From Curtobacterium flaccumfaciens (lineage in GTDB: Bacteria; Actinomycetota; Actinomycetes; Actinomycetales; Microbacteriaceae): a stretch of DNA of 64,000 bases. This document shows positions 1-9,368 of the stretch, in pieces (positions within the stretch are counted from its first letter, which is position 1; each line of letters opens with the position of its first letter). The position numbers were made by a program, and so were the translations under genes. The notes below the pieces were generated by a model. It searched no databases. It was not told the DNA's origin and was given only the letters and a program-made list of their open reading frames with translations. The stretch lies in contig NZ_SNVW01000015.1 of NCBI RefSeq assembly GCF_004361695.1, positions 1 to 64,000 of the forward strand. The letters are read 5' to 3'.

Positions 1-163
1 CCGCCCGCGCTGTTGGCAGCCCAATGGCGCTTGGGAGGCCTTAAATTCCGCCCCCCTCCGCGCGATTCCGCCTCCTCCGCGCGGCGGCCCGAGACGTGAG
101 GGCGGACGGACTGGAGGCGCGGTGCCAGCTGGCACCGCGCCTCCAGTCCGTCCTGGGGTGGCG
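1..163. other. Left-edge intergenic segment
   Basis: No gene is seen here. The stretch contains a C-rich tract with repeated CGCGCGATTCCG-like words (about 58-83), which resemble the arms of the hairpin at 12665-12730, and then the 48-bp palindrome at 105-152 just downstream of the first permease gene. Confidence 0.6.
105..152. repeat. Perfect 48-bp palindrome, CTGGAGGCGCG family
   Basis: The two 24-nt arms are exact reverse complements meeting at CCAG|CTGG. The element lies 11 bp past the stop codon of the permease gene on the minus strand, so it would form a very stable 3' hairpin. The same core recurs at 5520, 9276, 20075 and 43644 and in diverged form elsewhere. It has no T-tract, so it is either a factor-independent-like terminator or an mRNA-stabilising repeat. 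Confidence 0.9.
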
Positions 164-1078
164 TCAGCCCTTGAGACCGGACCCGGTCACACCCTCGACG
201 ATCTGCCGCTGGAAGATCAGGTACAGGATGATCAGCGGCAGCGCTGCCAGGATCGCCCCGGCCTGGATGTCCGCGTAGCGCTGCCCGAAGCTGCCCTGGA
301 CCGTGGCGAGCCCGACCGGGATCGTCATGAGGTCCGGGTTCGACAGCACGAACAGCGGCAGCAGCAGGTTGTTCCAGACACCGACGAAGGTCAGGATCGT
401 CACCGCCGCGATCACCGGACGCGACAGCGGCAGGATGACCGACCAGTAGACCTTCCAGATGCCCGCACCATCGATGCGCGCAGCCTCTTCCAGCTCCTTC
501 GGGATGCCGTCGAAGAACTGCTTGAAGATGAACACCGCGATCACGGCGGGCACCTGCGGGAAGATGACCGACCAGTAGGTGTTGAGCAGGCCGACGGCGT
601 TGAGCTCCTGGAAGATCGGGATGATCAGCACCTGCGTCGGGATCATGATCCCGAGGATGATGAGCAGGAACGCGACGTTGCGGCCGCGGAACACGAGCCG
701 GGACAACGCGAACGCGGCCATCGACGCGAACAGCACGGTGAGGACCGCGGTGATCACGCTGGTGATCGCGCTGGCGAGGTACCAGTTCCAGATGTCGCCG
801 GCGCCGAACAGTGCCGCGTACGAGTGCAGCGTCGGGTTCCAGTTCGACAGGATCGAGTTCGCGCCCAGGGCGGCGACACCGTTGTCCGACAGCGAGGTCT
901 TCAGCGCGAAGACGCTCGGGATGAGCCAGATGATCGCGAAGACCGTGAGGATGATCGCGGCGACGGTGTTGAAGCCCCGACCCGAGACGCCGATCTTCGC
1001 GGCGTTCGCGGGTGCTGCGGCGGAGACGCCGTTGCGGAGCTTGGCACGGGGCGTCGTGATGCTCTCGGTGGTGGTCAT
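164..1078 (-). CDS. Carbohydrate ABC transporter permease (CUT1, MalG type)
   Basis: Integral membrane permease of a sugar importer, 304 residues. It shows about six hydrophobic segments and, near residue 205, the ATPase-contact (EAA) loop read as EEAARIDGAG. I start at the ATG giving MTTTES, which follows the stop of the upstream permease by 1 nt; an in-frame upstream start would overlap that gene. It is the last gene of the binding protein-permease-permease operon. No ATPase is encoded nearby, as is common in actinobacteria that share an MsiK-type ATPase. By context the substrate is an arabinose-containing oligosaccharide (inference). Confidence 0.9.
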   Translation of the reverse strand: MTTTESITTPRAKLRNGVSAAAPANAAKIGVSGRGFNTVAAIILTVFAIIWLIPSVFALKTSLSDNGVAALGANSILSNWNPTLHSYAALFGAGDIWNWYLASAITSVITAVLTVLFASMAAFALSRLVFRGRNVAFLLIILGIMIPTQVLIIPIFQELNAVGLLNTYWSVIFPQVPAVIAVFIFKQFFDGIPKELEEAARIDGAGIWKVYWSVILPLSRPVIAAVTILTFVGVWNNLLLPLFVLSNPDLMTIPVGLATVQGSFGQRYADIQAGAILAALPLIILYLIFQRQIVEGVTGSGLKG

Positions 1079-1079
1079 G

Positions 1080-2045
1080 TCAGGCCCCGATCTCACGCTT
1101 GGCGGCAGCGCGCTCGACGAGCTGCCGGATGACCGCGATCGCGACGATCACGATGAACAGGAGCACCGACGCGGCCGATGCGGCACCGAGTCGGTTGTCG
1201 GTGAACCCGACGCCGGTGATGAGCTGCAGCGAGACCTGGGTCGAGATGCCCGGCCCGCCGTTCGTCATCAGGTACACCTGGTCGAAGATCTTCAGGCTCG
1301 CGATCACCTGCAGCAGGATGACCAGCGTCGTCGTCCGGCCGAGGAGCGGCAGCGTGATCGACTTGATCTGCTGCCAGCTCGAGGCACCGTCGACGGCGGC
1401 GGCCTCGTAGAGCTCGCGGGGGATCTCCTGCAGACCGGCCAGGTACAGCACGAAGTTGAACCCGAGCGTCCACCAGACGGTGGCGATCGCGACGCCGATC
1501 ATGGCGGTGTTCGGGCTCGCCAGCATGCCGGCCCCGGGGGTCAGCCCGATGAGCGACTGCATGCTCGCCCACAGGCCGGTCGACGGCGTGAAGATGAACA
1601 CCCAGATGAGGGAGATCGTCGCCGACGGCAGGATGAACGGCAGGAAGAACGCCAAGCGGAAGAACCACTGGCCGCGGTTCATCCGGTTCGTCAGCACGGC
1701 GAAGACGAACGCCAGGATGACGAGCGGCGGCGTCGTGTACAGCGTGAACTGCAGCGTGTGCCAGAGCGACGACCAGAAGTCCGCGCGTCCGAGCATCTCG
1801 CCGTAGTTCGCGAACCCGGCGAAGCTGCCGAGTCCGGTGCGGACGGTCGAGGTGTTGAAGAAGCTCGAGACGATCATCCAGACCGTCGGGCCGAGCAGGA
1901 AGGCCAGGTAGAACAGGCCGAAGGGGGCGAGGAACAGCCAGCCGCTGCGGCCCTGGCCGCGGGTGAGGCTGGTGCGGTAGGTGCGGGTCCGCCGGGGCGG
2001 CGCGGCCGCGTCCGTGGGGCGGTCGAGGACAGGTGCTGTGGTCAC
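1080..2045 (-). CDS. Carbohydrate ABC transporter permease (CUT1, MalF type)
   Basis: Partner membrane permease of the same importer, 321 residues, with a basic N-terminus (PPRRTRTYRTS), a first membrane span near residue 35 and the EAA loop (YEAAAVDGAS) in the C-terminal third. It starts with GTG (MTTAPV), preceded by an AAAGG ribosome-binding site. It lies about 100 bp downstream of the binding-protein gene and is spaced 1 nt from the second permease, so the three genes form one transcription unit. Confidence 0.9.
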   Translation of the reverse strand: MTTAPVLDRPTDAAAPPRRTRTYRTSLTRGQGRSGWLFLAPFGLFYLAFLLGPTVWMIVSSFFNTSTVRTGLGSFAGFANYGEMLGRADFWSSLWHTLQFTLYTTPPLVILAFVFAVLTNRMNRGQWFFRLAFFLPFILPSATISLIWVFIFTPSTGLWASMQSLIGLTPGAGMLASPNTAMIGVAIATVWWTLGFNFVLYLAGLQEIPRELYEAAAVDGASSWQQIKSITLPLLGRTTTLVILLQVIASLKIFDQVYLMTNGGPGISTQVSLQLITGVGFTDNRLGAASAASVLLFIVIVAIAVIRQLVERAAAKREIGA

Positions 2046-2144
2046 GTCATCGTGCCTTTCGCGCGGTGTTCACGTCGGTGTGCCCGGCGTCCTGCTGCCG
2101 GGAGGTCGCGTGTCCGGCTGCGGGGAGCCGGGTGGGGTGCCCGA

Positions 2145-3512
2145 TCACAGCGGGCTCGGGGTGTTGAGGTAGGTCGCGAGCTGGTCCTTGATCGCGCTGA
2201 GTGCCTGCGCGGGTGAACTGCTGCCCTGCTGCACGAGCGCGAGCTGCGCACCGACGGTGTTCTCGAAGGTGGAGCCCGACCCGCCGTACCAGGCCGGGTC
2301 GTCGAACACCGCGGTCTCGGCGGCCGAGGCGTAGTTCGACTGCGGCGTGAGCTTCTTGTACGCGGTGCTGTCGAACGTCGGCATGTACGCCGGCACGTGG
2401 CCGCCCTGCGCCCAGGTCAGGCTCTGCTCGAGCATCTGCTTGATGAAGAGCATGTGCGCCTTGCGCTGCTCGGGCGTCCGGTCCTTCCTCGGCAGGATGA
2501 AGGTGTGCGAGTCGGCCTGGGTCGCCGGCTTGTCGAAGAGCTGGGGGATCGGCGCCATGCCGAACTTCAGGCCCTTGATCGACTGGGCGGTGCTGATCTC
2601 CCACTCGCCCTGCATGAAGAAGCCCGCCTTGCCGGTGAACATGAGCGTCTGCGCGGTGGCGTAGTCGAGGCCCTTGTTCAGCCAGCCGTTCTTGACCCAC
2701 TTCTGGGTCATGTCGGTGACCTTCGTGTAGGCGTCCTCGTTGACGGTGAGCTTCGAGCCGCCGTCGCTGATGAACGGGGTCGCGCCCTCGATCTGGTTGT
2801 ACATCGTCCAGAAGAAGCGCCACGGCGTCGCGATCTCGCTGACGTTCGCGACGTTGAGCGCCGTGCCGCCGGTGACCTTCGCGACCGCGGCGAGGGCCTT
2901 CTCGAAGGCGTCGATGCCGGTCAGGTCCTTGAGCTTGCCGTCCGAGTCGATCAGGCCGGCCTTCTGGCACACGTCAACGTTGTAGAAGAGCACGAAGGGG
3001 TGGGTGTCGAGCGGCACGCAGATGTTGTTGCCGTCGGTCTTCTGCGCGGTCCACGCCTTCTGGTTGAAGTCGCTGGCGCTGAGGCCGACGCTCGCCAGGT
3101 CGTCGTTCGTGATCGGGTCGAGCAGGTCACCGTCCCAGAGCGGCTTCGCTCGGGTCAGGTGCGCGATCGCGACGTCCGGCGGCTTGTTCCCGACGGTGGC
3201 CAGTGTCACCTTCGAGTAGTACGGGTTGCCCCACGCGAAGGTCGTCGCCTGCAGCGAGGACGAGCCGCCGTGCTGCTTGGCGTAGCCGGCTTCCATGTCC
3301 TGCATGCGCAGGCCGTCGCCGCCGCCGAAGAGGTTCCAGAAGACGAGCGTCTCGGGGTTGAGCGGGGCGCCGGCGACGCCGGCCGCGAGGGGACTCGAGC
3401 AGGCGGCGAGCGGCAGCACCGTGGCGGCGGCTGCTCCTGCGGCGAGGAGGCTCCGCCGTGTGAAGGCGCCGCCTCGGGGTTGCGGGGTGGGTACAGCGAT
3501 TCGGTTCGGCAT
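2145..3512 (-). CDS. Extracellular sugar-binding lipoprotein of CUT1 importer
   Basis: Solute-binding protein, 455 residues. The signal sequence is Tat-like (FTRRSLLAAGAAAA) and ends in a lipobox with the lipidated Cys at residue 38 (PLAAC). The mature part has the SBP family 1 pattern (ETLVFWNLFGGGDG, then FYNVDVCQKAG). I chose the MPNRIA start because the upstream extension of the open frame runs through the operator region. It is the first gene of the importer operon and is divergent from the GH51 arabinofuranosidase, with a GTGAGCGCTCAC site 49 bp upstream. Confidence 0.9.
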   Translation of the reverse strand: MPNRIAVPTPQPRGGAFTRRSLLAAGAAAATVLPLAACSSPLAAGVAGAPLNPETLVFWNLFGGGDGLRMQDMEAGYAKQHGGSSSLQATTFAWGNPYYSKVTLATVGNKPPDVAIAHLTRAKPLWDGDLLDPITNDDLASVGLSASDFNQKAWTAQKTDGNNICVPLDTHPFVLFYNVDVCQKAGLIDSDGKLKDLTGIDAFEKALAAVAKVTGGTALNVANVSEIATPWRFFWTMYNQIEGATPFISDGGSKLTVNEDAYTKVTDMTQKWVKNGWLNKGLDYATAQTLMFTGKAGFFMQGEWEISTAQSIKGLKFGMAPIPQLFDKPATQADSHTFILPRKDRTPEQRKAHMLFIKQMLEQSLTWAQGGHVPAYMPTFDSTAYKKLTPQSNYASAAETAVFDDPAWYGGSGSTFENTVGAQLALVQQGSSSPAQALSAIKDQLATYLNTPSPL

Positions 3513-3560
3513 GGCATCACTCCATCGGGACGGGCCGAGTCGGAGCAGGGTCGGTGCTCC

Positions 3561-3572
3561 GTGAGCGCTCAC
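3561..3572. promoter_or_regulatory. LacI-type operator GTGAGCGCTCAC (importer side)
   Basis: Perfect 12-bp palindrome 49 bp upstream of the binding-protein start. It is identical to the copies at 3687, 21344, 29390 and 29412, and to the core of the ideal symmetric lac operator. Probable target of the LacI-family protein encoded at 21446-22495 (inference). Confidence 0.75.
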
Positions 3573-3686
3573 ATTAGCGTGCGCCCCGACGTGCCGCCAC
3601 TCTTTTCGACGACGTCGCACCCGATCTGTGACCTTCGCGCACGGCCCCTTTCGTGTCGCGCGGAAAGCCGCTAGCGTTTCGGGAAC

Positions 3687-3698
3687 GTGAGCGCTCAC
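3687..3698. promoter_or_regulatory. LacI-type operator GTGAGCGCTCAC (abfA side)
   Basis: Second perfect copy in the divergent intergenic region, 50 bp upstream of the arabinofuranosidase start codon and 126 bp from its sister site. Each divergent gene therefore has its own copy close to its start, and the pair could also support looping. Confidence 0.75.
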
Positions 3699-3748
3699 TT
3701 TGACGAGGGGCCGCTCGCTCCGCTGCACCGCACGATCGAAGGAGATCC

Positions 3749-5251
<1,503 letters not shown>

Positions 5252-5710
5252 AGCGCCTCGGCGCACGCCACGGCGGGCGTCGAGTGAGCACAGAGGGCGT
5301 CGGGTCCGCGCAGCGGTCCCGACGCCCTCTGCCGTCCGCGGGCGGCCCCCGGCCGCGGATGCGCGTGCGCGCGTGCGCGGCTCGTCACGCGTGTGAGTGC
5401 GTGTGCCGGTCTGGTGCGCGAAAGCGACAGATCGTGCGCGACTCGGGGCGTCCACGCCGCGAAAGCGACAGATCCCTGCCGATGTTCCGCACGCATCTGT
5501 CGCTTCGGCGGGGCGTGGCGGCCTGGAGGCGCGTGGCGGCATGGTGCCGCGCCTCCCGGCCGCCGTGTCCCGGTCTGGTGCGCGAAAGCGACAGTTGTCG
5601 GGTCGGGAGGGCGGTTCGCCTCGTCAACGCGACACATGGACGCCGATGTTCCGCAGACATCTGTCGCTTTCGCGAAAGCGACAGATCGCCGGCCGCCAGC
5701 CGTCGGCCCG
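5252..5710. repeat. Intergenic block of repeated GCGAAAGCGACAGA hairpins
   Basis: No credible gene. Direct copies of GCGAAAGCGACAG lie at 5418, 5459, 5582 and 5672; inverted copies (CTGTCGCTT...) lie near 5496 and 5660. The last pair forms a perfect 28-bp palindrome at 5659-5686. A longer unit (CCGGTCTGGTGCGCGAAAGCGACAG) occurs twice, near 5406 and 5570, and GCCGATGTTCCGCA also occurs twice. A CTGGAGGCGCG-family inverted repeat (5520-5561) is nested inside. The block separates two convergent genes. Confidence 0.85.
5520..5561. repeat. CTGGAGGCGCG-family inverted repeat
   Basis: Arms 5520-5533 and 5548-5561 pair at 13 of 14 positions around a 14-nt loop. It is embedded in the block of GCGAAAGCGACAGA repeats between convergent genes. 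Confidence 0.8.
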
Positions 5711-6004
5711 TCAGGCGGGCGGCGGCGGCGTGCTCCGCACGGCGCGCGACCGCCAGGTGATCTCCTCGACGAAGGCCGCGGTGTCCGGGCCGAGCGGGTC
5801 GTCCGGGGCGTCCTCCACCAGGATGCCGAGCGCCGGGGCGAGGAGGAACGAGGTCGTCGTCGTGCTGCCGAACGCGTCGACGGTCGGCACGGCCACGGTG
5901 TCCGCGAGTCCGGCGTGCGCGAGGGCCGCGGCGTAGTCCAGGACGGCGTCGGCGGCCTCGTCGGTTGTCAGGACGGCGGTGAGCCCGTAGACGATGTGCT
6001 TCAT
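5711..6004 (-). CDS. Small protein of unknown function
   Basis: A 97-residue acidic, alanine-rich protein starting MKHIVYGLTAV. I do not recognise the family. The beginning (beta strand, then an Ala-rich helix TDEAADAVLDYAAALAHAG) and an internal stretch, TTTTSFLLAPALGILVED, suggest a small alpha/beta fold. No signal peptide or membrane segment is seen. It is convergent with the GH51 gene across the repeat block and lies downstream of the LacI gene on the same strand, 177 bp away, probably with its own promoter. Confidence 0.6.
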   Translation of the reverse strand: MKHIVYGLTAVLTTDEAADAVLDYAAALAHAGLADTVAVPTVDAFGSTTTTSFLLAPALGILVEDAPDDPLGPDTAAFVEEITWRSRAVRSTPPPPA

Positions 6005-6181
6005 GATCCGTCAGCCGTGGTGGAGGAGTGAGGGCAACCCGGCGGTGGCGCGGGCTGTACTCCGGAGACACGGAGGCGTCGCATACCCGAGGCCGGACAG
6101 CGAACCGGCACGCCGTTCACGGTACGCCTGTCGAACTGGGCGCGCCGGCGCGGGTGACGCCGCCGGCACGAGGGCGGTCAG

Positions 6182-7213
6182 TCAGTGTGCGGGCGGTGCG
6201 GCGGTGCTGGCGCGTACGACGAGCCGCACGGGCACGAGGTCGGCGGTCGCGCGCACGGGCTGCCCCTCGATCTGAGCGAGGAGGTTCGTGACGGCGCGCC
6301 GCCCGACCTCGTCGAAGGACTGGTGCACGGTGGTCAGCGGCGGCCAGAACGAGTCGGACTCGGGGGAGTCGTCGAAGCCCACGACGCTGAGGGTCTCCGG
6401 TACGGCGCGGCCGAGTTCGTGCGCGGCCCGGAGGACACCGAGCGCGGTCTGGTCGTTGGCGGCGAACACGGCGGTGATGTCCGGGCGCCCGGCGATCTCG
6501 CGGCCGGCGCGGTACCCGGACTCGGAGCTCCACCCGCCGTGGAACACCGGGGGAACGGTGCGCCCGGCGGCCTCGAGCGTGGCCTGCCAGGCGGCGAGCC
6601 GGCGTGCGGCGGAGTAGGACGACGTGGGGCCAGCGACGTGCCAGACGGTCTCGTGCCCGAGGTCGAGCAGGTACTGCGTGGCCTGGCGGGCGCCGTCGGC
6701 CTGATCGGTGTCGATGGCGGGGTGGTCGGTGCTGCCGGTGGAGTCGATGATGACCATCGGGACGCCGTCGGGCAGGACGACCTCGGCCGTGTCGATGATG
6801 TGCGACTCGATGATGATCACGACGCCGTCGACCGCTTGCTCGTGCAGGCGGGAGAACGCCGAGCGGACGCCCTCTTCGGTCCGGGAGGCCATCGGCAGCA
6901 GCGTGATCGTGAAGTCGGCGGCGCCGGCGGCGTCGGCGATCGCCTCGAGCGTGCGCATGTTGCCGAACGAGGCGAGCGTGAACATGATCACGCCGATGGT
7001 CCGGAAGCGCCCGGACCGCAGGGCACGGGCGGCGCGGTTCGGGCGGTAGCCGAGGTCGTCCATCGCGCGCTGCACGCGGTCGCGGGTGTCCGGCGAGACG
7101 TTGTCGAAACCGCGGGCCACGCGCGACACGGTCTGCATCGAGACCCCGGCGGCTTCGGCGACGGCGGCCATCGAGGGGGAGCGGCGTGCGGCTGCGGACA
7201 GCTCGGTCGTCAC
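6182..7213 (-). CDS. LacI-family regulator of the beta-galactoside locus
   Basis: DNA-binding repressor, 343 residues. It has an N-terminal LacI helix-turn-helix (MAAVAEAAGVSMQTVSRVARG; recognition-helix residues M26, Q27, R31) and a periplasmic-binding-protein-like sensor domain ending in the usual VRLVVRAST tail. The GTG start (VTTELS) has a GGAAGGGG ribosome-binding site; the longer open frame upstream would run through the operator region. It is divergent from the importer and GH35 genes, and the palindrome at 7304-7323 in the shared intergenic region is its likely site. Confidence 0.9.
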   Translation of the reverse strand: MTTELSAAARRSPSMAAVAEAAGVSMQTVSRVARGFDNVSPDTRDRVQRAMDDLGYRPNRAARALRSGRFRTIGVIMFTLASFGNMRTLEAIADAAGAADFTITLLPMASRTEEGVRSAFSRLHEQAVDGVVIIIESHIIDTAEVVLPDGVPMVIIDSTGSTDHPAIDTDQADGARQATQYLLDLGHETVWHVAGPTSSYSAARRLAAWQATLEAAGRTVPPVFHGGWSSESGYRAGREIAGRPDITAVFAANDQTALGVLRAAHELGRAVPETLSVVGFDDSPESDSFWPPLTTVHQSFDEVGRRAVTNLLAQIEGQPVRATADLVPVRLVVRASTAAPPAH

Positions 7214-7270
7214 GATCGCCCCTTCCGTCCGGTGCCGGACAGGAACTCCGGCGTCCCCGAACGCTAGCGC

Positions 7271-7286
7271 ATGTTGACGTTGCCAT
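7271..7286. promoter_or_regulatory. Partial copy of the galactoside-locus operator
   Basis: ATGTTGACGTTGCCAT matches the palindrome ATGTTGACGTCAACAT at most positions, with one intact half-site. Its centre is 35 bp from the centre of the full site, which could allow cooperative binding by one LacI-family repressor. Confidence 0.5.
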
Positions 7287-7303
7287 GCTATCGTCGCGGC
7301 GGT

Positions 7304-7323
7304 CGATGTTGACGTCAACATCG
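7304..7323. promoter_or_regulatory. LacI-family operator, perfect 20-bp palindrome
   Basis: CGATGTTGACGTCAACATCG is a perfect palindrome with a central CG step, typical of LacI-family sites. It lies 34 bp upstream of the first permease gene and 91 bp upstream of the divergent LacI gene. Confidence 0.8.
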
Positions 7324-7356
7324 ATCGGTCGAACAGCAGCAGGACAAGGGAGTTCC

Positions 7357-8292
7357 ATGAGCACGCTCGAAGCGCGCCCGGCCGGTGCCACGACACCGAC
7401 CGCGTCACCGCGCCGCCGCGCCAAGCCGCGCGGCCGCTTCACCGGCTGGCTCTTCGTCGGCCCGTTCGTCGTCGTCCTCGTCGCGATGCTCATCGTGCCG
7501 ATCGGGTACGCCCTCTGGCTGAGCCTGTTCCGCGACCAGCTCATCGGCGGCAACCAGTTCGTCTGGTTCGCCAACTACGTCCAGCTCTTCCAGGACGCCA
7601 AGTTCTGGTCCGGTCTCGGCCGCGTCGCCCTGTTCCTCGTCGTGCAGGTGCCGATCATGCTCGGGCTCGCACTGGTCGCGGCCCTCGCACTCGACAGCGC
7701 CCGGCTCTGGGGGACGTCGTTCTTCCGCATCGCGGTGTTCCTGCCGTACGCGGTCCCCGGCGTCGTCGCCGCGCTCATCTGGGGCTTCATCTACGGCAAC
7801 CAGTTCGGCCTGACGGGCACCGCGAACCACGCGCTCGGCATCGACCTGCTGCAGCCGTTCAGCCCGGACTGGGTCCTGACGTCCATCGGCAACGTGGTCA
7901 CGTGGGAGTTCCTCGGCTACAACATGCTGATCTTCTACGCCGCCCTCCGCGTCGTCCCCGGTGACCTGTACGAGGCCGCCGAGCTCGACGGCGCCGGCCC
8001 CCTCCGCACAGTGTTCTCCATCAAGCTCCCCGCCCTGCGCGGCCCGATGGTGATCGCCACGATCTTCTCGATCATCGGCAGCTTCCAGCTCTTCAACGAG
8101 CCGAACCTGCTGAAGACCCTCGCCCCGAACGTCATCGGCAGCGCCTTCACCCCGAACATGTACGCCTACTCGCTGTCGTTCAGCGGCCAGCAGTTCAACT
8201 ACTCCGCCACCGTCGCCATCGTCATGGGTGTCATCACCGCCGTGATCGCCTACGTCGTCCAGGTCCGCGGAACCCGCCAGGAGAACCGATGA
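7357..8292 (+). CDS. Carbohydrate ABC transporter permease (CUT1, MalF type)
   Basis: First gene of the beta-galactoside operon, 311 residues with six predicted membrane spans after a basic Pro/Arg-rich N-terminus (RRRAKPRGRF). The EAA loop reads YEAAELDGAGPLRTVF near residue 208. The ATG is preceded by AAGGGA, and an upstream extension of the frame would pass through the operator. It overlaps the next permease by ATGA. Confidence 0.92.
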   Translation: MSTLEARPAGATTPTASPRRRAKPRGRFTGWLFVGPFVVVLVAMLIVPIGYALWLSLFRDQLIGGNQFVWFANYVQLFQDAKFWSGLGRVALFLVVQVPIMLGLALVAALALDSARLWGTSFFRIAVFLPYAVPGVVAALIWGFIYGNQFGLTGTANHALGIDLLQPFSPDWVLTSIGNVVTWEFLGYNMLIFYAALRVVPGDLYEAAELDGAGPLRTVFSIKLPALRGPMVIATIFSIIGSFQLFNEPNLLKTLAPNVIGSAFTPNMYAYSLSFSGQQFNYSATVAIVMGVITAVIAYVVQVRGTRQENR

Positions 8293-9269
8293 GCACCCTC
8301 CAGACCCCCGCACCCGCCACGGTGACCGAGGCGACCACGACCCAACGCGAGACGCGCGGTCGCGGGAGCAGCGCCTCCAGGCCGGGTGGCAAGGGCCCCC
8401 GCAACCGCCGGCCGGTCGACGGACGCAAGCCCAAGCGTTCCGGTCTCCTCACCGCCGTGATGGTCGTGTTCGTCGTCTACTCGTTCGCGCCGCTGTTCTA
8501 CCTGCTCGTCAACAGCACGAAGACGCAGTCGTCGCTGCTGTCGACGTTCGGCCTCTGGTTCGGCGGGAAGTTCAACCTCTGGCAGAACATCGTCGACACG
8601 CTGACCTACAACGACGGCATCTTCGTCCAGTGGCTCGGCAACACGCTCCTCTACGTCGTGGTCGGGGCGGGCGGTGCGACCCTGCTCGCCACCGTCGCCG
8701 GCTACGGCATGGCGAAGTTCCAGTTCGTCGGCCGCCGCGCGGTGTTCGCCGTCGTGCTCGGAGCGATCGCGGTCCCCGGCACCGCGCTGGCCGTCCCGAC
8801 GTTCCTGCTGTTCTCGCAGTTCGGCCTGACGAACACCCCGTGGGCGATCATCCTGCCGTCGCTCATCAGCCCGTTCGGCATGTACCTGATCTGGACCTAC
8901 GCGGTCGACGCGATCCCCGCCGAACTCCTCGAGGCCGCTCGAATGGACGGCGCGGGGGAGTTCCGGATCTTCTTCACGATCGCGCTCCGCCTGCTCGCAC
9001 CCGGCGTCGTCACCGTCCTGCTCTTCGCGGTCGTCGCCACCTGGAACAACTACTTCCTGCCCCTGATCATGCTGAGCGACCCGAAGTGGTACCCGCTCAC
9101 GGTCGGCCTGAACCAGTGGAACGCGCAGGCGACCGGCTCCGGTGCGCAGCCGATCTACAACCTCGTCGTCACCGGATCGCTCCTCACGATCATCCCGATC
9201 GTGGTCGCGTTCCTCTTCCTCCAGCGCTTCTGGCAGTCCGGCCTCGCAGCCGGGTCCGTCAAGGCCTGA
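8289..9269 (+). CDS. Carbohydrate ABC transporter permease (CUT1, MalG type)
   Basis: Second permease of the importer, 326 residues, with a long cytoplasmic N-terminus rich in Arg, Lys and Gly before the first membrane span (about residue 55). The EAA loop LEAARMDGAGEF lies about residue 217. It is translationally coupled to the upstream permease. Downstream, before the binding-protein gene, is a CTGGAGGCGCG-family hairpin. Confidence 0.92.
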   Translation: MSTLQTPAPATVTEATTTQRETRGRGSSASRPGGKGPRNRRPVDGRKPKRSGLLTAVMVVFVVYSFAPLFYLLVNSTKTQSSLLSTFGLWFGGKFNLWQNIVDTLTYNDGIFVQWLGNTLLYVVVGAGGATLLATVAGYGMAKFQFVGRRAVFAVVLGAIAVPGTALAVPTFLLFSQFGLTNTPWAIILPSLISPFGMYLIWTYAVDAIPAELLEAARMDGAGEFRIFFTIALRLLAPGVVTVLLFAVVATWNNYFLPLIMLSDPKWYPLTVGLNQWNAQATGSGAQPIYNLVVTGSLLTIIPIVVAFLFLQRFWQSGLAAGSVKA

Positions 9270-9275
9270 TCCGTC

Positions 9276-9317
9276 GGCCTGGAGGCGCGGGGCGACCCCG
9301 CCACACGCCTCCCGGCC
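9276..9317. repeat. CTGGAGGCGCG-family inverted repeat inside the operon
   Basis: GGCCTGGAGGCGCG pairs with CACGCCTCCCGGCC between the permease stop and the binding-protein start. A hairpin in this position may limit transcription or protect the flanking mRNA, giving unequal expression of permease and binding protein (inference). Confidence 0.8.
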
Positions 9318-9368
9318 CGGCACACAGCAGCTCCACCACCCCAACACGAAGAAGTGAAAGGCACCCCC

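Noticed and set aside
122-1132. Long plus-strand frame opposite the first permease gene, and similar Arg/Asp-rich frames elsewhere
   Set aside because: These antisense frames are produced by high third-position GC. They have Arg/Asp/His-rich composition, no family pattern and no ribosome-binding site.
5418-5686. Repeat array as a possible CRISPR
   Set aside because: Copies are in both orientations, spacing is irregular and no cas gene is present.
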